In this document: positions 21,068-31,960 of the stretch, in pieces
Layout of the letters: every line of letters begins with the position of its first letter
Position numbering within the stretch: position 1 is the first letter of the stretch
From: Peltaster fructicola
Taxonomy: Eukaryota; Ascomycota; Dothideomycetes
Assembly: GCA_001592805.2 (NCBI GenBank)
Contig: CP051140.1
Span: forward strand, 745,501-809,500
Length of the DNA stretch: 64,000 nucleotides
Direction: 5' to 3'
Translations under genes and position numbers: made by a program
The notes under the pieces: generated by a model
Database searches by the model: none
The model's input: only the letters and a program-made list of their open reading frames with translations
Told to the model about the DNA's origin: nothing

Positions 21068-22618
21068 TCATTCTACCGGCCTACCTTCGTAGAACACTCG
21101 TCTGCCGTTATTATGATCGTAGAGGTATACAGCCTCACTGAGTTTACGTCTAGTTCTCCAAGGATTCTTCGAGTCAGCGCCAAGAAGTAGGAAACTCGCC
21201 TTATCACCCGACCGGAACCCGTGAGTAGTGGCGTCCTCACTCTTTGAACCTGAGACACCGATAGCTTGTCTAGCCCTTGTGCTGATGCACTCATACAACA
21301 GCGCAGCATCCTTCTCGGTCCCTGCTTGATATATGCCAACGCCATTGCATGCCAACGTCAACGGATCGCAGCTGCCTTGTGGTGTGAACGCGTTGCCAAT
21401 GTTGTTGATGCCAATGCAGGCATTGAGGTCATGTTCTTTTATCATTCGAGGTATGTCAAGAGTTCCTCGGACCTTGTCTTTCGTGCTCATCATATAGATA
21501 TCACTCGTCGGCAGTCCAACGAAGCTCACAGGCAGATCTCCAATCTCGTTTCGGAGTCTTTGCCAGGTGGTATCATCCCACAAAGTCAGTCGAGTGCAAT
21601 GGCCGAGTATGATTGTGCGTTCCTTAGTCCTCTCTAACCAGTTCTTCTCCTTTAACTGTTGCAGTACATGCCATATCGTGGGTTCCTGGTCAGAGTCGAG
21701 GTTGTAGTCAAGATGAAAGTCCAGATGCTTGTTGTGTTGTATCGACAGATCGATCATCCACTCTATGTTCTGTTCCATGCGCTTACGGTCATCTTCGACG
21801 TATGGTGTGCTCCCGATTGCATCGACGTCCTTCAGCTCTGCAGCATGTCTCATCAGCTTCTGTATCGTCTGGCCATCCTGATCATCTTGTGCCGTGCTGA
21901 ACAAAGGCAGCTGTGCATACGAGCAGATCTGGACATGACATCGACGCTGTTCGTCAGCTTGCTTCTTCAGTGCTATACCTGCTTGTAAGCACTTCAGATC
22001 AACCAGCTTGTCAACCTCAACAAACGCTCGCATATGTGTGACACCTGCGGCCACACTCTCATCAATGACTCGCTGACCACGCTCTTGGAGATCCTCCTCG
22101 GTGAAGTTAGCCTTTGCCTTGTTCGTCAGCTCCATGGCTTCTTCGAAAGTGCCTTTCTCGATCTGGAGATCTGCATATCGCGGATGTGCCAGCAGAAAAG
22201 CTTTGTCAATGTGTATGTGTGGGTGGCAAAGAGACGGTAATAATAGTGCTGATGCAACATTGATGCTGTTGGTCATGATCGGTTGAACTCGTGAAGCATC
22301 ATGCTCAGCAATATCATTGATCTGCTGGCCTTCGATTTCGATGTCCCAGGTTGATCCTGATCGTGTGCCTGGCAGGGACACATTAGAGATCAATCCAATT
22401 GCTCGATCGCCTAGGTATTGATCAGGTTGATCGAGCGTAGGAGATCTTAGACACTGTACGCCCCAGCTGATCATCTCGGGATGTGAGGACGAGGAATCCT
22501 GGTAGCGATTAATTCTCTCGAGCTCTTTGTCTACTGCAGAGAGGTCGTGCATTGAAGAACTCGATGAGTCCATTGCAAGCTGTGGCCGGAGTGTCTGCTT
22601 ATCTGAGGCACGAGGCAT
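21068..22618 (-). CDS. Amidohydrolase, cytosine-deaminase-like subfamily
   Basis: 516 aa from the ATG at 22618 (MPRASDKQTLRPQ). The sequence just upstream (22620-22687) looks like a 5' leader intron: donor GTACGC, branch GCTAAC, acceptor CGCAG; the frame does not join across it, so translation probably begins after it. Metal-site elements: HPHIHIDKAF (HxH), LDFHLDYNL, ILGHCTRLT. The fourth, usually GSDN in CodA-type deaminases, reads IGINNIGNAF, so the metal/catalytic Asp position appears to be Asn. The C-terminal part DKASFLLLGADS is typical. Cytosolic, no signal. Substrate unknown: fungal members are annotated as cytosine deaminase-like but I know of no proof. Confidence 0.8.
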   Translation of the reverse strand: MPRASDKQTLRPQLAMDSSSSSMHDLSAVDKELERINRYQDSSSSHPEMISWGVQCLRSPTLDQPDQYLGDRAIGLISNVSLPGTRSGSTWDIEIEGQQINDIAEHDASRVQPIMTNSINVASALLLPSLCHPHIHIDKAFLLAHPRYADLQIEKGTFEEAMELTNKAKANFTEEDLQERGQRVIDESVAAGVTHMRAFVEVDKLVDLKCLQAGIALKKQADEQRRCHVQICSYAQLPLFSTAQDDQDGQTIQKLMRHAAELKDVDAIGSTPYVEDDRKRMEQNIEWMIDLSIQHNKHLDFHLDYNLDSDQEPTIWHVLQQLKEKNWLERTKERTIILGHCTRLTLWDDTTWQRLRNEIGDLPVSFVGLPTSDIYMMSTKDKVRGTLDIPRMIKEHDLNACIGINNIGNAFTPQGSCDPLTLACNGVGIYQAGTEKDAALLYECISTRARQAIGVSGSKSEDATTHGFRSGDKASFLLLGADSKNPWRTRRKLSEAVYLYDHNNGRRVFYEGRPVE

Positions 22619-23067
22619 TCTGCGAACTTCACAACCTGTTAGCATGATGTGGCATCAGATTGAATCGAAGGGTGCGTGTTTGCGTACTCGCAGGCATGAC
22701 AGGCATGACGCAACCAACCCCTTATATTTACATATACCCTCGTTGGCGCGCTCGGTGTCTTTGTGCCTCACTCTACAAACAGGCTTGTCAGAACGAGCAG
22801 GCCGGTGTCAACTCATCGTACACGGCGGGTCCCTTCGACAAGGCTGTCCGCCGCTCATAACGATGTGTGCCTGCCGCGTGCTCGCAACTTTGCCGTGCTT
22901 GCTCCTGCTCTTTCCCCTTTTTGACTTGCAAGTCGAAGCTCCTCTCCGCGCTCATAGCTACACTCCCTCATAACAAGCACCAACCATACTATCTTACCGC
23001 CGAACGACTCCAGTAACATATACGTTGACGTACATATCGACACGCAGCTTCATGAACGTTCACGACA
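22619..23067. promoter_or_regulatory. Divergent promoter with TATA-like tract at 22723-22736
   Basis: Region between the amidohydrolase (minus) and the first DUF7918 gene (plus). TATATTTACATATA at 22723-22736 lies about 105 bases upstream of the amidohydrolase ATG and 330 bases upstream of the DUF7918 ATG, so it more likely serves the former. Further down are pyrimidine-rich tracts (TGCTCCTGCTCTTTCCCCTT near 22900) common in fungal promoters. Confidence 0.45.
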
Positions 23068-24209
23068 ATGGTGGAAGCCGCAGCACTTGACGGATTTTCT
23101 GTCACAGTCCGATCGAATGGTGCCGCGTTGGCTGAGTATGAAGACATGAACCTTGACAACGATGACATAGTCACCTCTCGCTACATCAAATGTGAGACAG
23201 GCAACTACTTCGAGATAGTCATCGAGTTCAAGCCGTACGTCAGCATGAAAAGCACCGCCATGTGTGCTCGCATCTACGTGGACAACAAATGGGCCGACAG
23301 TGTGATCACGTATCGCAGTGAGCTACCACACTGTCGACCATACGTCAGTCGGGGTGTGCTTGTCTCACCGACCAAGATGTTGCGCTACCAGTTCTCCCAA
23401 TTGCGGCAAGGTGCATAGTACAACTCAGAGCTAGCAACGAGAAATGCTAACCAAAGTCACAGACGACACGGCCACGAGCGTAGATGCTGCTACGGTGAAG
23501 GGGATTGGTGTCATCACTGTGACCATCGAGCCAGTAGTGGTGACAGGCCGAAGCGAAGACCGACACCACGATCCGACGTTCATAACAGCCGTGCCGGAAA
23601 AAGCCTTGAAGGGTCGAGCAGTCTCTAACGTCGTGAGGTAACTGTGCCTTCATAGCATTCAGAATGTCTACTCACAAAATTCACAGCTACAAGGATCCGC
23701 TTGTGATCGCACAACGCCCTATTGTCAAGACTCAACCTGCCGGACCCCTAGCAGCCACAATCAACCTCCACTACCGCTCAGAAGGTATGCCAGTCGTACA
23801 GTTAGTGAGTACAGCGGTGCTAACGGTCCCAGCCGACCTCAAGGCCCTGCTCGTCATCCCACGAAGTCCTTCACCAGTAACAGCACCTCTCGACCCAGAC
23901 GCACTTCAAGATGAGCTCACTCGCTTGCAGGAAGAAGTGCGCACTCTTCGTGTATGTATACTATGCGTGGAGGCCTTGTGCAACAGATCATTGACGTCTC
24001 CATAGGCTCAGCAGGATATCAAGCCGGTGATCAAGCGCGAACATGCAGACGAACCTCTACAGAGCACCAAACGTGCTCGAACATGTCACCAGAAGGTCGT
24101 GCTGGTCCTCGATGATGACGACACCTTTCATGAGGTTCCTTTGATGCCAACTTCCGAAAGCATGACCACTGATGGATCCTCCCAGGTGGAGAGTGTGGAC
24201 TTGACCTGA
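23068..24209 (+). CDS. DUF7918 family protein, tandem copy A
   Basis: Five exons: 23068-23410, 23463-23637, 23687-23784, 23833-23951, 24006-24209; introns 52, 49, 48 and 54 nt, phases 1, 2, 1, 0. Product 312 aa. Residues 1-115 form a beta-rich domain (FSVTVRSNGAALAEYEDM, YIKCETGNYFEIVIEF). A second conserved block is ALKGRAVSNVV, and a third INLHYRSEADLKALLVIPR. Then a coiled-coil-like DALQDELTRLQEEVRTLR. The tail has VIKRE (a psi-K-x-E site), basic KRAR, and KVVLVLDDDD, a hydrophobic core followed by acidic residues as in SUMO-interaction motifs. The layout fits the fungal DUF7918 family, whose function is unknown. The paralogue lies directly downstream on the same strand. Confidence 0.82.
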
Positions 24210-24862
24210 AGGTCAACAAAGCGCCGTCCCTGACACAACGATGTGACGGTACAAGAAAGTACAAGACACTCTGTGGTTGGCCTTATGGAGTGTCGGTGCC
24301 CGATACAATTGCTCTGCAGCGCGGCGCTACGCCCACAACTGATGGGTAGGATTATGCTCTGAAATAGTTCTTGGGAGGTATCAATGTGCCATAGGCTTGA
24401 GGTCAAGCATGCTGACCGAGAATAGCTGCTGCACTGCTGCAAGTATGAATAACGATCAGTGTAATACTATACGAGGGGTGAGTCTGGAGACCAGCGATGT
24501 GCTCCATTTGGCACCTTCGTGTGAGTTGACTTGGCAAGGATGCCCTGAACACTCCAAGCACCAACAGCAGAGTGTCATGCGGTTGTAAGTGTCGACAATC
24601 TTACCATGATTGCGCGGTGTGATGACCAAACCTCCTTTCCTCCTACAGGAGTAGCTCGCAGGCCTTTGTACAGTAGATGGCGTATTCGATTCACTTGCGA
24701 GCTCCCAGACCGGTCTTGGCGTGCGCTTGGACCCACCAGTTATAACGTATATATATCGCTTCCACATCTGCCCTGCGTCCTACAACTTTTCCCTTATCTC
24801 CTCCCTCAAGCACTCTGCCCTCCGCAACCACATCTACACATCAGCAACACTTTGAGCTCAGT
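24210..24862. promoter_or_regulatory. Promoter region of DUF7918 copy B, TATA box at 24741-24757
   Basis: About 650 bases between the two tandem paralogues. TATAACGTATATATATC starts at 24741, 122 bases before the ATG, followed by a pyrimidine-rich stretch (CTTTTCCCTTATCTCCTCCC near 24787) typical of fungal core promoters. It implies independent transcription of copy B. No coding sequence seen. Confidence 0.6.
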
Positions 24863-25939
24863 ATGGTGCGCCATCCGGGCATACCAGGCGTCAGCGTCTC
24901 CATTCGCGTGGACGGGGTCGCTTTGAAGGAGTACCAAGATCCGCAAGTCCGCGACAACGCCGATGAAGTGGTACGGTACATTCAGTCGACCAACGAAGCC
25001 ATCTTTGACATCGAAGTCTCTGTCGATGGCACGTTCAGATCGCCAGCAACTCATCTCAGATTTGAATGCCGCGTCGATGGCGTTCGTGTCCAGCGCCCTT
25101 CGCTTGAGCTAGATCAGAAAGAGCACTCGACTGTCAGCAAGGGCAAGCAGATCTCCCCGAATCTGTTGAAACCCTATTGCTTCGGCAAGCTAGATCTGAG
25201 TATGTACGCCCATACTGACGCCGTGGTTCATTGTTAATCCGCTTGCAGCAACCGAACATCGTACCAGCGATCAAGCGCAAAAGGCTCAGGAACGTTGCAA
25301 AGACCTAGGAACCATTCGTGTGATCGCTACGCCCAAGAAGGCGCTCTATCAAACTGTTCCTAGATACTCAGAGCACGACGACATCATCAGCTCCGTACAT
25401 GGAAAGGACGCGGCCAAGATGTCCTTAGACCACTTTATCGAGTATGCAGCCTGTATACTTTGCGGATTCTTGTTGATGATCTTGCAGGTTTGCATCACCG
25501 ATGACTTCTTATACAGGTTCAGTTTGGCACTGTGAGGATGTCGGAAATCAGAAGTTCAGTTTCGTCTTCCACTACCGATCAAAATGTAAGAAGACAGAAG
25601 TGTACGACATCACGTCGCTGACTTGTATAGCTACTCTCCAGCTCCTCGACTTCCTTCCTGAAGATCTCAACTCAGCAGACCTGCTCCAGAAGCCTGCCGC
25701 CAAGATGACGACTGCTGAGGTTGAACGGATGCAGCAACTGCTCCGCCAGACGACGGTAAGCATATTTCAGTTCAGGATGTTATCGTACACTGACACTATG
25801 CATACAGGCCAGGGAGAGCACCTCTGCCTCAACTCGCCGAGCTTTGATCTCAGGGGACGCAACGCCACGGAAGAAGGTCAAAGTCGAAGTCGCCGATGAC
25901 GTCGTCGTCATTGAGGACGATAAGGACGACGAGGACTGA
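24863..25939 (+). CDS. DUF7918 family protein, tandem copy B
   Basis: Five exons: 24863-25199, 25249-25441, 25488-25585, 25631-25755, 25808-25939; introns 49, 46, 45 and 52 nt with phases 1, 2, 1, 0, the same order as copy A, and the third exon is 98 nt in both. Product 294 aa. The N-terminal domain (VSVSIRVDGVALKEYQD, EAIFDIEVSVDG), the FGKLDLTTEH / LGTIRVIATPKKALY block and FSFVFHYRSK all align with copy A. A helical stretch (TTAEVERMQQLLRQTT) precedes the tail, which has basic PRKKVKVE (VKVE is a psi-K-x-E site) and DDVVVIEDDKDDED, a SUMO-interaction-like motif. The paralogues have diverged widely in sequence, so the duplication is not recent. Function unknown. Confidence 0.82.
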
Positions 25940-26508
25940 ACAGCAAGGCTGGAACTTGGGATTTATAGGCTGGCCTGCGCTGTGGATTGAACTCAGCTCG
26001 GACGCACTGAGCACGAAGCAGGCTGCCAAGTCTCAGCGTACACTGGAGCATTGACGACCAATTCGGTCTCGCCAGCATAAGAGCCTGAGCTCAAGCCAGC
26101 ACTATGGTTCGTCACATCAGAACAACCAGACACATGATCGGCACTCGCCGCATCCAGCACAACATACTTAGTCACAAGCATTAGATAGCCAAACATCAAC
26201 GGATGAAGGAGCAGCACTTGTACCAGACCTGTCCATGGGAATTCGCATGGTCGAATGTGATCTGTACAGACTGGTAGTCTCCTCTATCGTGCAGCGATCA
26301 TGCCATGCTTGAGGAGTGTCGCCGCTTAGGAGCAGTATCTGTTCGCTGACGTTGGTTTAAGGACATTGGAATCTTTCCAAAGTGGAGCACTTTCAGCAAC
26401 GACAACGTCATTGAATGAAACGCTCTTCTTGGGCTGAACATTGATGTGCATGCCTCCTTGCTACCACACTTTCAGCGCTGATCAGGTCTGATAGTTCATC
26501 TCTCCAAT
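25940..26508. other. Intergenic
   Basis: 570 bases between DUF7918 copy B and the Rqc1-like gene, both on the plus strand. 3' region of the former and promoter of the latter. Nothing else supported. Confidence 0.4.
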
Positions 26509-28531
26509 ATGTCGTCAAGAGCTCTGCGCAAAGCTCAACGAGAGAAGGAGGAGCAGGCTCGCGTAGAAGCATTCGAAGCTGAAGATGAGTCAGACGATCA
26601 AGACGAAGGAGTTCCAGTTGCGCCGAAGAAGAGTGCATTTGCTATGCTCGAGCAAGCTGACGACGATGACGGGGAAGAGCTTCCTGAAGATCAGCCTGCG
26701 AAGTACGATACCACAACATCCAACCGTGAACAGCCATCGACGACAAGTTCGAGCAAGAAAAGAAGAAGAAAAGACTAAATCAAAGCCGTCCAGCGCCCAG
26801 ACCCCAAATGACCGAGCTGACGACATGGACGAGATCGATGCAGCTCTCCGAGAGCTCGCCATGGACAAAAGTGCCACCACTGCGAATACAGCAGCTGACA
26901 CTGATCCGACGTTTGATGATGCCTGCAAGCTTCTAGCTGTAGACCGAAACTTCCTCCATGCACAAAATGAGATGCGTAAGCTATTTGGACGAGCGGCACT
27001 CGAGCAGGATGATGAAGCTGTGCCAGAGGATGTCGGTGGCAATCGACGACAGCAGCGTCGTGTGCAGCAGCAAGGACTCGCCCAGGCACTGCGTGGCCAG
27101 CGCGGCCAAGGCAGATCAGGTATGGCATCGCTAGGTCTACGACGCAACATCTTCATTCAAGGCAAAGAGGAGTGGCCAACGGCGACTGGTGGCGGACTTG
27201 GTATGGAGATCGTCAACAAGTCGTCGAACGGCACAGTCGAGTATCGATACATACACAATCGAGTCTACCAGGATGTCCAATCGCAATTCGAGTCCTGCGT
27301 CGCTTCCATGGATCCGAATCGACTTGTTGTCTTGCTCCAGCACAATCCTTACCACATCTCGACGCTACTGCAGGTCTCGGAGATTGCCAAGAGCGAACGA
27401 GATCACACTACCTCAGGCGATCTGCTGGAGCGAGCACTCATCTCCATGGGCCGAGCGGTCCACAGCACTTTTGCGAAGACTTTGGCCGAGGGTAAAGCAC
27501 GAATGGACTTTCGTCGACCAGAGAATCGTGAGTTCTGGTTGGCGAGCTGGCGATACATGCAGAATCTGGGTATGCGAGGAACATGGCGGACTGTCTACGA
27601 GTGGGCTCGGCTCTTGCTAGCCTTGTCGCCTGAAGAAGATCCATACACGCTATGGCTGACGCTCGATCAGTATGCACTTCGTTCTAAGCAGGACCTCGAC
27701 TATCTCAACCTCTCTCGCAATGCACTTTTCAAGCATGTCCACGAAGGCATGCCGAATGTGCTTCTCAGTCAGGGTCTTGCGGAGTATCGATCGGGCAAGA
27801 GGGCGAAGGGTCAACAAGCACTATTCAGTACAATCGGTCAATATCCATGGTTTATCGCTCGTCTGATGCACGAACTTGACCTCAATGCACCTCCAGCTGT
27901 TTGGGGAAAGGAGCCTACCACGGAAAAAGAACGATTGTACGCAGAACTGTACGCAGTTCGTGCCAAGGATATCTGGAACACGCCAGAGAACTCATCCTTG
28001 CTGGTTGAGATCGCAAGTGCAGTACCAGCTGAGGCAAAGCAAGCATCCGCACTCACCGAAGAGATCCATCTCAACGAAGCACGACACACCATCCTGTCTG
28101 ACACACCCGCACTGATAGCCATGATACCGAAGAAGCTATCGTCGCAGTACACCTCAGTATCCGATCCACTGCCGCCACCCGATAGCATTAACTCATACGC
28201 TACTACATCGAGTCAGACGCAAGGCATTGGCAGTGTTGAAGAGTATCGCGAATTCCAGCAGCTCAACACTTTCTTCCGCAGCCTGTTACCAAGATTGATG
28301 GGCGGTGCAGACGCAAATGCGGACAACGCAGAGCTCGACGAAGGAGCACGACAACGTCTTGCAGATCACGGTATCAGCGAGGCTGAGCTTATGCAACGTC
28401 TGACACGCATGAGAGATCTTGGAGGCCGAGACTATATGCCAGCATTAGAGGCAGTGGATGATGCGTTTGACGAACAATCGGAAGATGACCACCAAGCTCA
28501 TGTCGAGGACGTCAGTGATCATGGCGACTGA
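26509..28531 (+). CDS. RQC1: TCF25 / Rqc1 ribosome quality control protein
   Basis: Start at 26509 (MSSRALRKAQREKEEQ), the standard Rqc1/TCF25 N-terminus. The frame changes inside a Lys-rich, A-rich tract near 26750. A 55-nt intron 26703-26757 (donor GTACGA, acceptor GCAAG) would join the frames as ...EDQPAKKEEEKTKSK..., giving 655 aa; an indel in the A-rich run is the alternative. The main body has DDIDAAL-like MDEIDAALRELAM, GMASLGLRRNIFIQGKEEWP, YRYIHNRVYQDVQSQFESCV, LLQHNPYHISTLLQVSEI, GCRGTWRT-like LGMRGTWRTVYEWARL and an acidic tail. Rqc1 acts with Ltn1 and Rqc2 on stalled 60S subunits, promoting K48-linked ubiquitin chains on nascent chains and extraction by Cdc48. Confidence 0.88.
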
Positions 28532-31106
28532 TTATCGGTTCAAGCTAAGTAAACCTTCAACATACTTCCTTGCATCGAAGCCAATGCCACCTGCGCCCAA
28601 TGCGGCGACCTTTTCAGGTGTTGAGTCTCCAGACATCGACAGCAGCGTTGACCACATGCCGCTCGCTGCTCGGCTACCTGTAGATGGCTGAATAGGCTGT
28701 GTATCGACAGCCTTACGCACGATGAGAGCTATACGGCTCTGGGGATCTGGCTGATGCTGCGCACTGCTAGTCAGAGATTCCTCATTGCTCAATGGCTTGT
28801 CAGACGCAGGAAGTTTCATCCAAACGATCCACCAGTTGCGATTTGTCCTACTAGTCCTTTCCAGATCGCCCTTATGTTGTGTAGTACTTTGCAATGTGTT
28901 CAAGATCGCACTGTGAACATTGAGTGCATCCAACCGAGTCCAGTTTGTTGCATTCTTGCTGCGTACGTTCGACAAGATGCCCTCTGCTGCAAGGGAACCA
29001 GGATCGGGAATATTAGGCACCGATGCGTGGACTGTCAGGCGTAGCGGGTCGAAGAGGAGGTCGTAAACGTCTGGCTCAGCATGGCCATGATTTGTGTCAA
29101 TCGCATTGGCATCGTCGATGCGGGCAGCTACCTGACTGGCTTGGGTTGAGTTTAGCAGTGGTTTGTGAATAGGGATTAAGTTGTGATGGATGTTGCGGTA
29201 CAGACTGGCATAACTCAGCGAGCTGGTACGTGGCTCGAAGAGGAAGCAATACATGAACGGTCGGTGGACGTAGATGAGAACTCGAAGGCGTGTAGGTTTG
29301 ATGTCCGGTGTAGCATCGAGTGTGCCGTCAGAGTCGTCGTCGTTGGAACGAGACTTTCGATTGGTAACAACATGTACTGTGCGTAGGACCGTCCGATTGC
29401 CTTCAGATCCATTCGTCAAGCTTCCTTCTGTGAGCTCAGCGTCCTCGTCGCCAGATACGTTGTCAAGGTCTCCTTTTAAGCCGATGATGTAGTAGCCTTT
29501 GTCCTCCTGGATCCTTTGACGGACGATATTCGCCTGTATCGCATCGCCATCAGGTATCGGCTCAAGCATTGACATTGTCGATTCATGTGTGCTGCTGTCG
29601 CTCCTCCCTGACTTGCCTTGGACCAGCGTCTTCGAGCTTGAAGTCGATGTTCTCGATGGCATGGGCGGACGTGTCTTTGCAGGCTTTACCAGGGTGGACA
29701 GTCCAAAAGTCAAGTATTTCACATACTGGTCCGGTATGCCATATGTGCTTGCGTCCTCATGTGCACCATCTGTACTCGAGGTCTGCTCTGCTTTCCTGGT
29801 GGCCTCCTTCAGAGCCGCTTCTGCTGCACTGACAATAGGCGGCGGTATGCCTGGGTGCTCAACGGACGGACTCGCGTAGTCTTGGGATGCAACACGGTCC
29901 CGCAACTGTGGTCGTGTGTCCTCGGCTGGTTCTGCGCTGTCCTTCTTGATCGGCTGTATCGAGCGTGACGATGAGCGGGCACGCTGTAAGCCTTGTTGAG
30001 GGCGTGTTGGTAGGTTGTCAGCGTTGATCTGCTGTGAAATGTTCCTGCGCCGTCTCTTTCTCCGCTCACGACTGGGATTGTCGCGAACACCATAAGCATA
30101 GTCGCCGTAGGTGTAAATGTGCCTCATCCAAAGCGAAATGCTTTGCAAGGATGGCCTTGTGATGCCTCCTACACCGCCAAAGATGATACCATCCGAGACT
30201 GAAGGACTATCTCCTGCGCCAATCCATGAAAGAGCGTCTGCTTTCTGACTGTCGCCTTCGTTCGCAGGCTCGCCAAATCTCGCAACAACAGTATCGACAA
30301 GTCCTTCATTTTGATGTACAAACTCTTCCAGAACGCATCGTTCTCCGCTGCCCCAGTCCTCTTCACCTGCGCCGAAGCCCAACTCACCACCACTGGCGAG
30401 TTTGATACCAGCTAGTGCGTCAACAGCAGGATTGCCATGGAGAAGGACGTCCCACGTCCTGGCGAAGCGGGTCCAGAATCTCTCGAGTGTGCCACAGAAG
30501 CGATCGCGACCTTGGCGTGAGTGTAGCGCGACCAGCGAAGGTCCGTGGTGTAGAGCGAATATGCATTGTGCCTGCTTGACTTGTTGGATGAGCAATGCTG
30601 GCGGACTGACTTCTCGTGAGGAGTACTCGTACTGCTGTGGTGGTGCTTCTGACTTCGTCTTGCCAGACTTGTGAGTGGTTGACGGTGTGGTCGCAGTAGG
30701 GATTCGAGTGAGGTCGACAGACTACATACAGTCAGCTTGATCAGTACTTTCCCGGTGAACGTACCGCAAGCAGCCACCATCCACGCTCAAGCTCATGTAA
30801 AACGATGCGGGATTTCTCTGTGTCCACCGTGTCTACAGGTTCTCCATTAGAAAAGGTCCTGGCAAAGTCCACCAAGCCTTGTGCCAGGCCGATCTGCCTC
30901 AGCTGCTCATTCTTGTGGTCGGGCAGAGGCTCTCGCTTTCCGTCCTTCCGCTGTGCTGCTCTTGCATCAGTAGCAGCTCGAGAGTAGTAGAAACAGAGCT
31001 GCTGATCGAATGTTTCATCTGTGGAACCCAGCGATGGACAGTATATTGCAAGGTAGGCGAGCTGTGCGGGCACGATACTGCTCTGCCATTGTGATGTCGA
31101 GGTCAT
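28532..31106 (-). CDS. CCZ1: Vacuolar fusion protein Ccz1
   Basis: Minus-strand exons 31106-30765 and 30721-28532, joined over a 43-nt intron into ...WWLLASVDLTRIP. Product 843 aa. The N-terminal longin domain has PAQLAYLAIYCPSLGSTDET and FYYSRAA, diagnostic for Ccz1; a Leu/Phe-rich block FGGVGGITRPSLQSISLWM and VLIYVHRPFMYCFLFEPRT occurs later, with long Ser/Arg-rich disordered insertions between. The protein ends GFDARKYVEGLLSLNR. With Mon1 it forms the Rab7/Ypt7 exchange factor on late endosomes, autophagosomes and vacuoles. Its stop abuts the Rqc1 stop with no gap (28531/28532), so the two genes' 3' untranslated regions must overlap in antisense. Confidence 0.88.
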
Positions 31107-31960
31107 GGCATCAGTGTGCAGTGCAAGTGGTTCATCCTGCCACTGGCGTGGTTGTCAACAACGCGTGGCTTAGCCTTGTTGGCTCGGCAAGCAACATGAA
31201 CTGAGTGACACCCTGAGAACTCTGCATGCAGATGCGGCAACTACGTCAGATTAGCGAGCAGACAAGACAGTCGCGTCGGTGAACGGTAGCAGAAGACACG
31301 CCGCTCCCTCAGCACATATCTAAGGATCATGCAGGCCTAGGCCCATACTGCCAAATCAGCGCCCGGCTGAGGCTGCTTCCACCATGCTGAGCACATTCAT
31401 AGTTCATCAACATACGAGCCATGTGTTTGCCAAGCATAGACCATGACGCAGGCCAACCCGACGGAGCTTCTTTGATACGGATCCGAAAGCAGCCGCGCCA
31501 AACACAGCGCAGGAGAGGACGCATAACAGCTTTTTGGCGCATGCACAAAACTTTGTGCAGAACCTCTTGTCCGCATCGGAACGTAGAGCTTCATGAACCG
31601 CTGGGACTTTTCTCGATCGTTCGTTCATCGGCTCGCGGATCTATGCACATTCCTTGTAGATTGATTGCGGTCGCTGAGTCACGACTATGCTGCCGGATCA
31701 ATGCGAGTGCGTGGCTGCAAGGTCTTACTCTTCATAGGGTCTTGGGAACGACTAGACAATACGCCTTCGGCAAGCGTCATCAACAGCTCCAAATCTATAT
31801 TATGAGCGCTACCGGCTATTCATCACGATCTCCATAAACACAGCGATTTGCTTCTTCAGCCCCAACTTCTTTGGCCAGAGCATCTGTCAATTTCATCCTG
31901 ACCTGGTCTAATTTCCATCACAACAGAACAACGAGTGGCGAGCACTCTCCATTCATCGCC
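31107..31960. promoter_or_regulatory. Intergenic promoter region of Ccz1 and the ABC transporter
   Basis: About 850 bases between divergent starts. A 16-bp inverted repeat with 7-bp arms, GCACAAA-AC-TTTGTGC, lies at 31543-31558, about 400 bases upstream of the transporter. I see no exact PDRE (TCCGYGGA) site. No coding sequence supported. Confidence 0.4.

Noticed and set aside
22688-22706. Two ATGs upstream of the amidohydrolase leader intron
   Set aside because: After splicing they are out of frame with the enzyme; the ATG at 22618 fits.
31400-31840. Overlapping open frames on both strands upstream of the ABC transporter
   Set aside because: Symmetric overlap of random frames in a promoter region; no protein features.
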